64,000 nt of DNA. Source: RHKX01 sp964497825 (GTDB lineage Bacteria > Actinomycetota > Thermoleophilia > Solirubrobacterales > 70-9). The stretch lies in the NCBI GenBank assembly GCA_964497825.1, contig CAZCFA010000002.1, forward strand, positions 1-64,000, written 5' to 3'. The position numbers were made by a program, and so were the translations under genes. A model generated the notes under the pieces. That model saw only the letters and a list, made by a program, of their open reading frames with translations. It was not told the DNA's origin and made no database searches. Within the stretch, counting starts at the first letter, position 1. Every line of letters starts with the position of its first letter. Below are positions 1-7,896 of this stretch, in pieces.

Positions 1-11
1 CGGTCACCGCC

Positions 12-482
12 GTGCGGCGGCCGCCGGCGGCCGCCGCTCCCGGGACGGCCCCGCCCACGGCCAGCGCCGCCGCGCGGCCCGGGACGATGCCGCCGCGGCC
101 GACGCTGGAAGGGTTGCGGGCCTGGCTCGCGACCCTCGACCGCAAGGTCGGGCTGCGCACCTATCTCGGGATCGCCGCGATCGTTCTCGCGCTGGCGACG
201 TCGGCGGTCGCGATCGTGCTCGCGATCGATGCCCGCGACAACTCCGCCGACAACGACGACCTCAACGCGATCTCCGAGCGTGTCAACGCGCTCGAGTCGG
301 GCTCGACGGCGGACTTCGACGCGGCGGCCTTCGAGGCCCGGCTGACCGCGATCGAGGACCAGCTCTCGGGCTCGGGCGCCGACGCGGCCGGCGGCAAGAC
401 CGCCGAGCGCCTCGACGTGCTCGAGAGCGACATCGAGGAGCTGCGCGATCAGATCGCGGAGCTCGAGTCGGGCAACCCCTAG
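12..482 (+). CDS. Membrane-anchored coiled-coil protein, N-terminus uncertain
   Basis: I do not recognise a named family. The readable frame begins with a GTG at the window edge and stays open to the first base, so the true start may lie outside. Residues about 1-45 are Pro/Ala-rich and probably cytoplasmic. One strong transmembrane segment follows at about 52-72 (GIAAIVLALATSAVAIVLAI). The rest (about 80-156) is acidic and heptad-like, with repeated L..LE spacing (NALESG, RLTAIEDQL, RLDVLESDIEELRDQIAELES), which suggests an extracytoplasmic coiled coil. It stands alone ahead of the next gene. The role is unknown. The reading frame is supported by composition and by the clean domain layout. 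Confidence 0.6.
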   Translation: MRRPPAAAAPGTAPPTASAAARPGTMPPRPTLEGLRAWLATLDRKVGLRTYLGIAAIVLALATSAVAIVLAIDARDNSADNDDLNAISERVNALESGSTADFDAAAFEARLTAIEDQLSGSGADAAGGKTAERLDVLESDIEELRDQIAELESGNP

Positions 483-599
483 CTAGAGTCAGGAGCCACC
501 CCGACTTTCCCGTCCGGAGGCGGCCCTACAGTCGGCTCAATCGACGGTTGTGCGATGTCGCACGAGCGTCGCCAACGGAGGCTCGGAAGGAGCGCTCAG

Positions 600-746
600 A
601 TGCCAGAGGGTTACTGCGTCAAGGAACGCAAGAAGGTCGAGATCAAGGACGCCCAGCAGATCACGATGAAGAACGGGCGGCCGGCGATCCAGGGCACGTG
701 CCCCGACTGCGGCACGAAGATCTTCAAGATCGGCAAGATGAGCTGA
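600..746 (+). CDS. DUF5679 zinc-ribbon-like mini-protein
   Basis: This encodes a 48-residue basic protein of the DUF5679 type, whose function is not known. It has an N-terminal Cys (GYCVKERKKVEI) and a C-terminal CPDCGTKIFKIG knuckle, which together could bind one metal ion. The ATG at 600 is chosen because AAGGAG lies about 8 bases upstream. An in-frame ATG at 555 would add a 15-residue stretch unlike the family. The size is typical of such actinobacterial proteins. It has no operon partner and is probably cytoplasmic. Confidence 0.8.
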   Translation: MPEGYCVKERKKVEIKDAQQITMKNGRPAIQGTCPDCGTKIFKIGKMS

Positions 747-850
747 ACGCCCGCCGGCGACCGCGGCGCAGCGCGAAAGGGGGCGGAGGCGACCGGGCGG
801 GCGCGACCTGGTGTCAATACGCGCTAACGGTGGAATGATGTGGGCTACCG

Positions 851-1294
851 ATGCCCGGCCCGCAGAAACCGCTGGAGCTGATCCTCGCCAGGAACCTGTT
901 GACGAGCGTGACGACGCCGGCGTTCCTGGTCGCCCGGGACGGTCAGCTGCTGTTCTACAACGAGGCCGCCGGGGCGATGCTCGGGCGTCCGTTCGAGGAC
1001 ATCGGCCAGCTCGATCGGGGCGCATGGACCCGTGAGTTTGGGCCGTTCGGCGAGGACGGCGAGCCGATCCCGATCGGCGAGCTGCCGCTGACGCGGGCGC
1101 TGCGCGACGGCCGCCCGGCCCACACCGAGCTCCGGATCCGCTCGAGCGACGGCGAGATGCACCGGGTCGCCGCTTCGGCGATGCCGATCGTCGGCGCGGG
1201 CTCGGGGGCGAGCGGGGCGATGGTGATCTTCTGGCCGGTCGACGACGAGAAGGCGCGCGAGGTGACGACCGGGCGCCATGAGGCCGTGCGATGA
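851..1294 (+). CDS. Single PAS-domain protein
   Basis: This 147-residue protein consists almost entirely of one PAS fold. Residues about 17-45 (PAFLVARDGQLLFYNEAAGAMLGRPFEDI) are the classical PAS core, and the C-terminal part (MHRVAASAMPIVGAGSGASGAMVIFWPV) is the PAC-like sheet. No kinase, GGDEF or DNA-binding output domain is attached, so it would have to act through a partner. Its stop overlaps the start of the MBL hydrolase (ATGA at 1291-1294), which indicates translational coupling. The ligand cannot be told from the sequence. Confidence 0.8.
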   Translation: MPGPQKPLELILARNLLTSVTTPAFLVARDGQLLFYNEAAGAMLGRPFEDIGQLDRGAWTREFGPFGEDGEPIPIGELPLTRALRDGRPAHTELRIRSSDGEMHRVAASAMPIVGAGSGASGAMVIFWPVDDEKAREVTTGRHEAVR

Positions 1295-2214
1295 GGGTCA
1301 AGGTCTGGGGAGCGCGCGGCTCGGTCCCGGCCCCCGGGCCGGAGATGAATCGCTACGGCGGCAACACATCCTGCTGCGAGGTGACCCTGGCCGGCGGCGA
1401 GACGCTGATCCTCGACGCCGGCACCGGCATCCGCACGCTCGGGTTCGCGCTGCCGCCGGACCTGCCCGAGATCAACATCCTGCTCACCCACCTGCACCTC
1501 GACCACATCCAGGGGCTGATGTTCTTCCCGCCCTGCTTCCGGGCCGAGTCGCAGATCCGGATCTGGGGGCCGAGCTCGCCGGAGGCATCGCTGGAGGCGC
1601 GGATCGCGCGCTACATCTCGGCGCCGCTGTCCCCGGTCGAGGTCCGCGAGCTGCCCTGCGACGTGTCGTTCCTCGACGCCCCGGTGAGCGAGTGGTCGAT
1701 CGGCGGCGCGACGATCCGGGCCGAGGCGGTCACCCACCGCGGCCCGACGCTCGGCTACCGGATCAGCGACGGCGACACCACGCTCTGCTACATCCCCGAC
1801 CACGAGCCCGGGCTCGGAGCCGCGCTCGCCGAGCTCGACCCGGAGTGGATCTCTGGCTACGACCTCGCCCGCGACGCCGACCTGCTGATCCACGACTGCC
1901 AATACACCGACGAGGAGTACCCCGGGCACGAGGGCTGGGGGCACTCGCCGATCGGCGACACGGTCACCTTCGCCCGCCGCGTCGGCGCGCGGCGGGCGCT
2001 GCTGTTCCACCACGACCCGCTGCACACCGACGGCTTCCTCGATGACCTGCACCGCAGCGCCAAGGCGCGATGGCGCGAGCTCGGCGGCGACGACGGGATG
2101 ATCGCGATCGCCCGCGAGCGGGCCGAGCTGACCGTCGGCGCCGAGCCCGGCGCCAACGGCGCCGCGCCGCGGCCCGCCGCCGCAACGGCGACCGCCAACG
2201 AGGTCAGCCTGTAG
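1291..2214 (+). CDS. MBL-fold metallo-hydrolase (cyclic-nucleotide/PhnP-like)
   Basis: This is a 307-residue metallo-beta-lactamase-fold hydrolase. The N-terminal GARGSVPAPG and RYGGNTSC motifs are typical of the PhnP / class II cyclic-phosphodiesterase-like branch. The dinuclear metal motif is THLHLDH near residue 70, followed by further ligands in DHEPG, HDCQY and HHDPLH. The last 35 residues are an Ala/Pro tail without structure. It is coupled by a 4-base overlap to the PAS protein, so a PAS-gated hydrolase is a reasonable inference. The substrate is not determined by sequence; a cyclic phosphate or a phosphodiester is the best guess. Confidence 0.8.
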   Translation: MRVKVWGARGSVPAPGPEMNRYGGNTSCCEVTLAGGETLILDAGTGIRTLGFALPPDLPEINILLTHLHLDHIQGLMFFPPCFRAESQIRIWGPSSPEASLEARIARYISAPLSPVEVRELPCDVSFLDAPVSEWSIGGATIRAEAVTHRGPTLGYRISDGDTTLCYIPDHEPGLGAALAELDPEWISGYDLARDADLLIHDCQYTDEEYPGHEGWGHSPIGDTVTFARRVGARRALLFHHDPLHTDGFLDDLHRSAKARWRELGGDDGMIAIARERAELTVGAEPGANGAAPRPAAATATANEVSL

Positions 2215-2262
2215 GCGCTGGCGCTGGCGCTGGCGCTGGCGCGGGCGCTGGCGCGGGCGCGG
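2215..2262 (+). repeat. Hexamer tandem repeat GCGCTG/GCGCGG
   Basis: Eight consecutive hexamers begin one base after the MBL stop codon: GCGCTG four times, then a mix of GCGCGG and GCGCTG. It looks like slippage-generated simple sequence at the start of the 467-base gap between the MBL gene and amt. The rest of that gap holds the palindromes listed separately and no convincing gene. Confidence 0.8.
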
Positions 2263-2363
2263 AGCGCGGTCGCGGGCGCGGCCACACGCGCGCCCCGCGG
2301 CCGAGCGGCCCCGGATCCAGGGGGCGGTGCGCCGGGAAGCATCAGAGGCCCACCGCCGGATTC

Positions 2364-2377
2364 GTACCCAGGGGTAC
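2364..2377. promoter_or_regulatory. Palindrome GTACCCAGGGGTAC, copy 1 (candidate operator)
   Basis: This is a 14-base sequence with perfect 6-base arms (GTACCC / GGGTAC) around AG. An identical copy lies 123 bases downstream. The outer flank GATTC on the left mirrors GAATC on the right of copy 2, so the pair also forms a large inverted repeat. It sits upstream of amt-glnK, so a nitrogen-responsive operator is an inference. It does not match the GlnR or AmtR consensus that I know. Confidence 0.5.
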
Positions 2378-2486
2378 TCGACGGCACCGGAAGCGGGGCG
2401 CTGTCCAGCGTTGCCCGCCGCGCGGACCCTGATCGCGGCCGGCGAGCGAGCGGCAACCCGCAGGGTGGGCGCGCGTCCCACGTTGG

Positions 2487-2500
2487 GTACCCAGGGGTAC
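2487..2500. promoter_or_regulatory. Palindrome GTACCCAGGGGTAC, copy 2 (candidate operator)
   Basis: This is the second identical 14-base palindrome, 181 bases before the amt start codon. See copy 1 for the relation. Two identical palindromes more than 100 bases apart are compatible with cooperative binding or looping by a dimeric regulator, but no regulator gene lies next to them. Confidence 0.5.
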
Positions 2501-2681
2501 GAATCGCAGGGACCGAGACCGCCCAACGCCTCTGAACCCAGGCGCCGATCGCCCGAGGTGACGGCGCCCGCCGGCGACCGGCCCGTACAAGAGGCCGGGG
2601 GTGAATTTTCGACGCCGGTACAAACACGGCCCGGCGCGCCGCGCGGAGACTGATCGCATCGTCGGCGATCGGAGGAAACAG

Positions 2682-4151
2682 ATGAAACGCAGGCTCGGCA
2701 TCGCGTCACTGGCGGCGGTCGCGACGGCTCTGCTGCTCCCGAGCGGCGCTTCGGCGGCCGGCACCAACGCGCTCGCCGAGCAGCTGAACGCGCTCTGGGT
2801 GATGGTCGCGGCGGTCCTCGTGCTGTTCATGCAGGCCGGCTTCCTGCTGCTCGAGATCGGCTTCTCGCGGCAGAAGAACGTCGGTGCCGGGGTCGCGAAG
2901 ATCCTCGTCAACCTCGGGATCTGCTCGATCGCGTGGTGGGCGGTCGGCTACGGCGTCTCGTCCGCCTCGGGCAACAAGATCTTCGGCACCGAGGGGTTCT
3001 TCTTCCAGTTCAACCAGTCGGTCGCCGGCGTCCAGGTGAGCGGCTCGGAGACGGCGCTGATGCTGTTCGGGATGCTGTTCTGCGCGGTCTCGCTGGCGAT
3101 CGTCTGGGGGACCACGCTGGAGCGGATCAAGTTCGCCGCCTACGTGATCTACGCGATCGTGTTCGCGGCGGTGATCTACCCGCTGGTCGCGCACGGCGTC
3201 TACGGCGGCGGCCTGCTCGCCGACGTCGGCGGCAAGCCGGTGATGGACTTCGCGGGCTCGACCGTCGTCCACCTGACCGGCGCCGTCGGTGGGCTCGCGG
3301 CGCTGCTGCTGCTCGGAGCGCGGATCGGCAAGTACGGACACGACGGCCGGCCGCGCCCGATCCCCGGCCACTCGATGCCGCTGACCGGGCTCGGCGTGCT
3401 GATCCTCTGGGTCGGCTGGTACGGGTTCAACGCCGGCTCGACCTTCGGCACCGGCGGCGGCGAGCTGTTCGCGCAGGTCGCGCTCAACACCCAGCTCGCA
3501 GCCGCGGCGGGGGCGCTGGCAGCGATGGGGACGATGTACCTGAAGACGAAGGCGATCGACGTCGGCATGGCCGGCAACGGCGCGATCGCCGGGCTGGTGG
3601 CGATCACGGCGCCGTCAGGCTACGTCGAGTTCCAGTTCGCGCCGCTGATCGGCGCCGTCGCCGGCGTCGTCGTCGTTGCCGGGATCCTCGCGATCGACCG
3701 CTGGCTCGACGATCCGATCGGGGCGCTCTCCGCGCACGGCCTCGCCGGCATCTGGGGGACGCTGTCGATCGGCTTGTTCGGCTCGCCGCGGCTGGTCCTT
3801 CCCGACGCCAGCCCCGGCGTCTGGTACGGCCTCACCGGCGATCAGAGCCTCGGCGCGACCCTCGGTCAGCTCGGCGTCCAGGCGGTCGGGGTCGTGGCTA
3901 CGTTCGCGCTCGTCTTCGGGCTCTCGTTGCTCACGTTCTGGGCGATCAAGCGGACGATCGGGCTGCGCGTCTCGGTTGCCGAGGAGGAGGCCGGTCTCGA
4001 CATCTCCGAGCACGGCATGTACGGGTACCCGGAGCAGTTCATCCCGGTCGAGGAGTACGGGTTCGCGAGTAAGGTGCAGGCGGTGGCCGCGCCGACGGCG
4101 CCGGCAGCCGCCGCGCCGAAGCCGGCATCGACAACGCCCTCGCAGGCGTAG
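2682..4151 (+). CDS. amt: Ammonium transporter Amt
   Basis: This 489-residue Amt/Mep/Rh channel conducts ammonium across the cytoplasmic membrane. It begins with a cleavable signal peptide (MKRRLG...LLLPSGASAA). Eleven hydrophobic segments follow. The pore twin histidines are recognisable in STVVHLTGAVGGL and SAHGLAGIWGTL. Residues about 465-489 form an Ala/Pro-rich cytoplasmic tail. The ATG at 2682 follows a strong GGAGGAAA site at 2671-2678; an in-frame start at 2601 would hide the signal peptide. glnK begins 14 bases after the stop, the usual amt-PII pair in which PII blocks the channel when nitrogen is ample. Confidence 0.95.
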   Translation: MKRRLGIASLAAVATALLLPSGASAAGTNALAEQLNALWVMVAAVLVLFMQAGFLLLEIGFSRQKNVGAGVAKILVNLGICSIAWWAVGYGVSSASGNKIFGTEGFFFQFNQSVAGVQVSGSETALMLFGMLFCAVSLAIVWGTTLERIKFAAYVIYAIVFAAVIYPLVAHGVYGGGLLADVGGKPVMDFAGSTVVHLTGAVGGLAALLLLGARIGKYGHDGRPRPIPGHSMPLTGLGVLILWVGWYGFNAGSTFGTGGGELFAQVALNTQLAAAAGALAAMGTMYLKTKAIDVGMAGNGAIAGLVAITAPSGYVEFQFAPLIGAVAGVVVVAGILAIDRWLDDPIGALSAHGLAGIWGTLSIGLFGSPRLVLPDASPGVWYGLTGDQSLGATLGQLGVQAVGVVATFALVFGLSLLTFWAIKRTIGLRVSVAEEEAGLDISEHGMYGYPEQFIPVEEYGFASKVQAVAAPTAPAAAAPKPASTTPSQA

Positions 4152-4165
4152 GAAGGACGGAGCCG

Positions 4166-4534
4166 ATGAAGAAGGTCGAAGCGTTCATCCGCCACGAGGC
4201 GTTCGAGCCGATCCGCCAGGACCTGCTCGAGCAGGGGATCCCGTCGCTCTCGATCACCGAGGTCAAGGGCTCGGGGCGTCAGAAGGGCGTCGTCGAGCAC
4301 TACCGCGGCGCCAGCCTGAGCGTCAACGTGCGCCCGAAGCTGAAGGTCGAGTGCGTCGTCGACGACCACGAGAAGGACGTCGTCGTCGAGACGATCCTCA
4401 GGCACGCGCGGACCGGATCGATCGGCGACGGCAAGATCTTTGTGCTCCCGGTCGAGGAGGCGATCAGGATCCGCACCGGCGAGGACGGCGGCGAGGTCCT
4501 GCAGCTGCACGAGGCGTCGGAGATGCCGGGGTAG
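4166..4534 (+). CDS. glnK: PII nitrogen-regulatory protein without the modification tyrosine
   Basis: This 122-residue PII trimer subunit senses ATP/ADP and 2-oxoglutarate and gates Amt. The core is well conserved: GSGRQKG before the T-loop, TGSIGDGKIFV (B-loop) and RIRTGE (C-loop). In the T-loop the sequence reads YRGASLSVNVRPK where classical members read YRGAEYMVDFLPK, so residue 51 is Leu instead of the Tyr that is uridylylated or adenylylated. Gln39 and Lys40 near the 2-oxoglutarate site are kept. It therefore probably acts through ligand binding alone. It is co-transcribed with amt. GlnB/GlnK naming is by neighbourhood. Confidence 0.92.
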   Translation: MKKVEAFIRHEAFEPIRQDLLEQGIPSLSITEVKGSGRQKGVVEHYRGASLSVNVRPKLKVECVVDDHEKDVVVETILRHARTGSIGDGKIFVLPVEEAIRIRTGEDGGEVLQLHEASEMPG

Positions 4535-4630
4535 CGGCGTCGCGGGGTCGCGGGGCGCCGCTGCGCGGCCTGCGCGGCCCCGGAAGCGACGCTTCCAGCG
4601 CCGCGATCCGGCCGGGCCGGGCGTTCTGTC

Positions 4631-4663
4631 GCGAATCGCATCGCGCTGGGCTAAGCGATTCGC
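4631..4663 (+). terminator. Hairpin after glnK, terminator-like
   Basis: The arms GCGAATCGC and GCGATTCGC form a perfect 9-base stem around a 15-base loop, about 100 bases after the glnK stop. No T-tract follows, as is common in GC-rich actinobacteria. It lies between the convergent amt-glnK and hut operons, so it could serve either or both strands. Confidence 0.5.
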
Positions 4664-4714
4664 AGCAGTGCGCGGGGGCTGCGAGCGGACGGCGGCGGCG
4701 CGGGCGCGCGGGCC

Positions 4715-4802
4715 GACGCGCAAGCGCGGCGGGGCCGACGGGCAAGCGCGGCGGTCGGGCGGCGCGGGTGCGCGAGCAGACGGGCAAGCGCGGCGGTCGG
4801 GC
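4715..4802. repeat. Imperfect direct repeats (GACGGGCAAGCGCGGCGG)
   Basis: Three copies of an 18-24-base unit start at 4715, 4737 and 4779. The first is diverged (GACGCGC at its start); the last two share GACGGGCAAGCGCGGCGGTC. They fill the gap next to the hutI stop. No gene is visible here. Confidence 0.6.
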
Positions 4803-4820
4803 GCGGCGGTCGGGCCGAGC

Positions 4821-5996
4821 TCAGCCCGGCACGGACCAGGCGAGCTCGCCGGCGCGGAAGACGGCACGGGTGAGCGGCACGCCGGGGCGGTAGATCAGGT
4901 GGGCGTAGGAGGGCGCGTCGAGAACGACGAGGTCGGCGCGGGCGCCGGGGGCGAGGTGGCCGATGTCGTCGCGCCGCAGCGCGCGGGCGCCGCCCGAGGT
5001 CGCCGCGGCCAGCGCCTCGTCGATCGTCATCCCGAGCTCGCGGACGGCGAGCGCGATGCAGAACGGCATCGAGGTCGTGTAGCTGGAGCCGGGGTTGGTG
5101 TTGGTGGCGATCGCGACGGCGACGCCGGCATCGATCGCGCGGCGCGCATCGGGGTAGGGCTCGAGGGTCGAGAAGTCGGTCGCGGGCAGGAAGGTGGCGA
5201 CCGTGTCGGAGCCGGCGAGCGCCTCGCGGTCGAGGTCGTCGAGGTAGGTGCAGTGGTCGACCGAGGCGGCGCCGAGCTCGGCGGCAAGCCGCGCCCCGGG
5301 CCCGTAGCCGAGCTGGTTGCCGTGCACGCGCATCCCGAGCCCGGCTTCGCCCCCGGCCTCGAGCACCCGCCGCGACTGGTCGGGGTCGAAGGCCCCGACC
5401 TCGCAGAAGACGTCGATCCAGCGCGAGTGGGGAGCGCAGGCAGCGAGCATCTCGCCGCAGACGAGCTCGACGTAGTCGTCGGTGCGGCCCTCGTACTCGG
5501 CCGGCACGAGGTGGGCGCCGAGGAACGTGACGTCGTCGCTGAGCTCGGCCGCGAGCCGGCAGAGCCGCTGCTCGGTGGCGACCTCGAGGCCGTAGCCGGA
5601 CTTGATCTCCTGGTGGGTGATGCCGGCGGCGAGCGCCTCGGCCGCGCGGGCCCGCGCCAGCCGCAGCAGCTCGCGATCGTCGGCGGCGCGGGTCGCCTCG
5701 GTGGTGACGCGGATGCCGCCCGCCTCGTAGGAGCCGCCGCTGATCCGCGCCGCGAACTCCTCGGCGCGGTCGCCGGCGAACAGCAGGTGGGTGTGGCTGT
5801 CGACGAAGCCCGGGATGACGCAGCGGCCGTCGGCATCGTGGCGGCGGTCGCCGGCGGCGCCGGCGCGCTCGACCGCGCTCACCCTCCCCTCCTCGAGCAC
5901 GAGCGCCGCGTCGCGGACGATCCCGAGCGGGCCCTCGCCGAGCTCGGGGTCACCGGTGGCGAGCAGCCCGATCGAATCGATCACGGTCGCGCTCAT
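4821..5996 (-). CDS. hutI: Imidazolonepropionase
   Basis: This 391-residue amidohydrolase opens imidazolone-5-propanoate to N-formimino-L-glutamate, the third step of histidine degradation. The family signatures are present: PGFVDSHTHLLFAGDR (metal His-x-His near residues 66-70), ISGGSYEAGGI, TTEATR, EIKSGYGL, LGAHLVPAEY, HGNQLGYGPGA and SVDHCTYL. The length is close to the usual 400. The ATG start overlaps the hutF stop by 4 bases, making it the last gene of the hut operon. It is a cytoplasmic enzyme. Confidence 0.95.
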   Translation of the reverse strand: MSATVIDSIGLLATGDPELGEGPLGIVRDAALVLEEGRVSAVERAGAAGDRRHDADGRCVIPGFVDSHTHLLFAGDRAEEFAARISGGSYEAGGIRVTTEATRAADDRELLRLARARAAEALAAGITHQEIKSGYGLEVATEQRLCRLAAELSDDVTFLGAHLVPAEYEGRTDDYVELVCGEMLAACAPHSRWIDVFCEVGAFDPDQSRRVLEAGGEAGLGMRVHGNQLGYGPGARLAAELGAASVDHCTYLDDLDREALAGSDTVATFLPATDFSTLEPYPDARRAIDAGVAVAIATNTNPGSSYTTSMPFCIALAVRELGMTIDEALAAATSGGARALRRDDIGHLAPGARADLVVLDAPSYAHLIYRPGVPLTRAVFRAGELAWSVPG

Positions 5997-7324
5997 GGCA
6001 GCACTTCACCGATCGCCGCGGACAGCTCCCGGGCGACGTCGATCTCGGTGTGGCGGCCGGCGACGACGACGGGGCGGCCGGCGCAGATCACCGAGGTGAC
6101 ATCGGCGGCGCCGGCCGCGAACACGGCGACGTCGAGCGCGGCCGCGGCGCCGGCGCCGGCGGTGCGGACCGAGTCGAGGCCGACGGTGACGAGGTCGGCG
6201 ATCGCGCCGGGCTCGATCCGGCCGGCCTCGGGCCAGCCGATCGCGGCGTGGCCCGCGGCGGTCGCGGCGCGCAGCAGCGACGGCGCCTCGTGACGGCCGC
6301 GCTCGCCGCCGGCGAGGCGCTCGTCGAGCTCGACCGCGCGCGCCTCCTCGAGCGGGTCGATGACGGCATGCGAGTCCGAGCCGAGCACCAGCGCCGCGCC
6401 GGCGTCGGCGAGCGCGCGGGCCGGGCCGATGCCGTCGGCGAGATCGCGCTCGGTCGTCGGGCAGAGGCAGCAGCAGCAGCGCGAGCCGCCGAGCAGGCCG
6501 ATGTCGGCGGCGCTGAGATGGGTCGCGTGGACCGCGGTGAAGGCGGGCCCGAGCGCGCCCGCGTCGGCGAGCAGGCGGGTCGGGCTGACCCCGTGGGCGG
6601 CCTCGCAGGCGGCGTTCTCGGCGGGCTGCTCGGAGACGTGCGCGTGCAGCGGCCAGCCCGCGGCGGCGGCGGCGGCGGCGACCGCGCGGATCGATTCCGG
6701 ATCGACGGCGCGGACGCTGTGCGCGGCGGCGCCGATCCGCGCCCCGGCCGCCCCGCGCAGGTCGCCGACGCGCTCGGCCCAGCGCGCCGCGTCGCCGTCG
6801 CTGAACCGGCGCTGGGTATCGTCGGGGGGCTCGCCGAAGCCGCCGTGCAGGTAGCAGGCGTCGAGTAGCGTGATCCTGATTCCGGCCTCGCCGGCGGCGG
6901 CGATCAGCGCCTTCCCGGTCGCGTTCGGGTCGTCGTAGCGAGCGCCGCCGGGACCGTGGTGGAGGTAGTGGAACTCGCCGACGGCGGTGATCCCGGCCAG
7001 CGCCATCTCGGCGAAGACCGCTCGCGCCAGCCGCCGGTAGGAGTCGGGGTCGAGCGCCGCCGCGACCTCGTACATGCGCTCGCGCCAGCTCCAGAAGCTG
7101 CCGCGGCCGCGCTGGGTGCGGCCGCGCAGGGCGCGGTGGAAGGCGTGCGAGTGGGCGTTGGCGAAGCCGGGGATCGTCAGCCCGGGCAGCCGCGTCGCGG
7201 CCGCCGGCGCGGCGACCCCGGCCTCGACCGCGGCGATCAGCCCGCCGTCGATCGTGACGAGCGCGCCCGCGGTCGCCCGCTCGCCGCCGAGCCAGGCGAG
7301 CTCGCACCAGTACTCGGCGCTCAC
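5993..7324 (-). CDS. hutF: Formimidoylglutamate deiminase
   Basis: This 443-residue amidohydrolase converts N-formimino-L-glutamate to N-formyl-L-glutamate and ammonia, the branch used by the five-step histidine pathway. The motifs include PGFANAHSHAFHRALRGRTQ with the metal His-x-His, ITAVGEFHYLHH, HVSEQPAENAACE, CPTTERDLADG and GSDSHAVIDPLEE. The GTG start overlaps the upstream deformylase-like stop by 4 bases. It is odd that four consecutive Cys (encoded by TGC repeats near 6465-6480) precede LCPTTERDL, where one or two residues are usual. Its product needs a deformylase, which makes the gene just upstream relevant. Confidence 0.94.
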   Translation of the reverse strand: MSAEYWCELAWLGGERATAGALVTIDGGLIAAVEAGVAAPAAATRLPGLTIPGFANAHSHAFHRALRGRTQRGRGSFWSWRERMYEVAAALDPDSYRRLARAVFAEMALAGITAVGEFHYLHHGPGGARYDDPNATGKALIAAAGEAGIRITLLDACYLHGGFGEPPDDTQRRFSDGDAARWAERVGDLRGAAGARIGAAAHSVRAVDPESIRAVAAAAAAAGWPLHAHVSEQPAENAACEAAHGVSPTRLLADAGALGPAFTAVHATHLSAADIGLLGGSRCCCCLCPTTERDLADGIGPARALADAGAALVLGSDSHAVIDPLEEARAVELDERLAGGERGRHEAPSLLRAATAAGHAAIGWPEAGRIEPGAIADLVTVGLDSVRTAGAGAAAALDVAVFAAGAADVTSVICAGRPVVVAGRHTEIDVARELSAAIGEVLP

Positions 7325-7896
7325 GCGCCGTACCTGGCGGTCAGCTCGGCGGCGCGGGCCGTGAACGCGGCGAGCCCGCGGCGCTCGAACTCGCCCCAGC
7401 TGCTCAGCGTCCGCGGGTCGCTGACCCGGTCGAGGAACAGGACCCCGTCGAGGTGGTCGACCTCGTGCTGGAAGGTGCCGGCGGTGAGGCCGAGCTTGAC
7501 CTCGTCGTGCGGTCGCCCCTCCCGGTCGAGGTAGCGAACCCGCACCCGCATGCTGCGGCGCAGCTCGCCGCGCAGGCCGGGGACCGACAGACAGCCCTCG
7601 TTGATCGGCTCGGTGACGTCGTCGAGCGGCTCGATCTCGGGGTTGACGAAGACCGTCAACGGGATCTCGGGCTTGTAGGGGTAGCGCCGGTTCGAGCCGA
7701 CCTCGGCGACCGCGACCCGGACCGTCTCGGCGACCTGGTTGGCGGCGAGGCCGGCGCCGGCGGCGGCCCGCATCGTCGCGATCATGTCGTCGATCAGCGC
7801 CTGGATTGCGGGCGAGCGCAGCTGCTCGAGGCTGAGCTCGCGGGCGCGCTCGCGCAGCGCCGGGTGGCCGACCTCGACGATCTCGCGGACGCTCAC
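7321..7896 (-). CDS. Peptide-deformylase-family hydrolase embedded in the hut operon
   Basis: This 191-residue protein carries all three polypeptide deformylase motifs: GAGLAANQV near residues 47-55, EGCLSVPG at about 100-107 (metal Cys) and QHEVDHLDG at about 143-151 (metal His pair and catalytic Glu). On fold it is an active metal deformylase. It overlaps hutU and hutF by 4 bases on each side (GTGA), so it is translated with the histidine pathway. No hutG is present in the window. I infer that it may remove formate from N-formylglutamate, the missing last step. A housekeeping Def that happens to lie here is the alternative. The GTG start at 7896 is fixed by the hutU overlap. Confidence 0.85.
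   Translation of the reverse strand: MSVREIVEVGHPALRERARELSLEQLRSPAIQALIDDMIATMRAAAGAGLAANQVAETVRVAVAEVGSNRRYPYKPEIPLTVFVNPEIEPLDDVTEPINEGCLSVPGLRGELRRSMRVRVRYLDREGRPHDEVKLGLTAGTFQHEVDHLDGVLFLDRVSDPRTLSSWGEFERRGLAAFTARAAELTARYGA

Noticed and set aside
955..2709. A 584-residue open frame antisense to the PAS and MBL genes
   Set aside because: Low-complexity Arg/Ala/Gly translation with no domain; its openness is a by-product of GC codon bias on the other strand.
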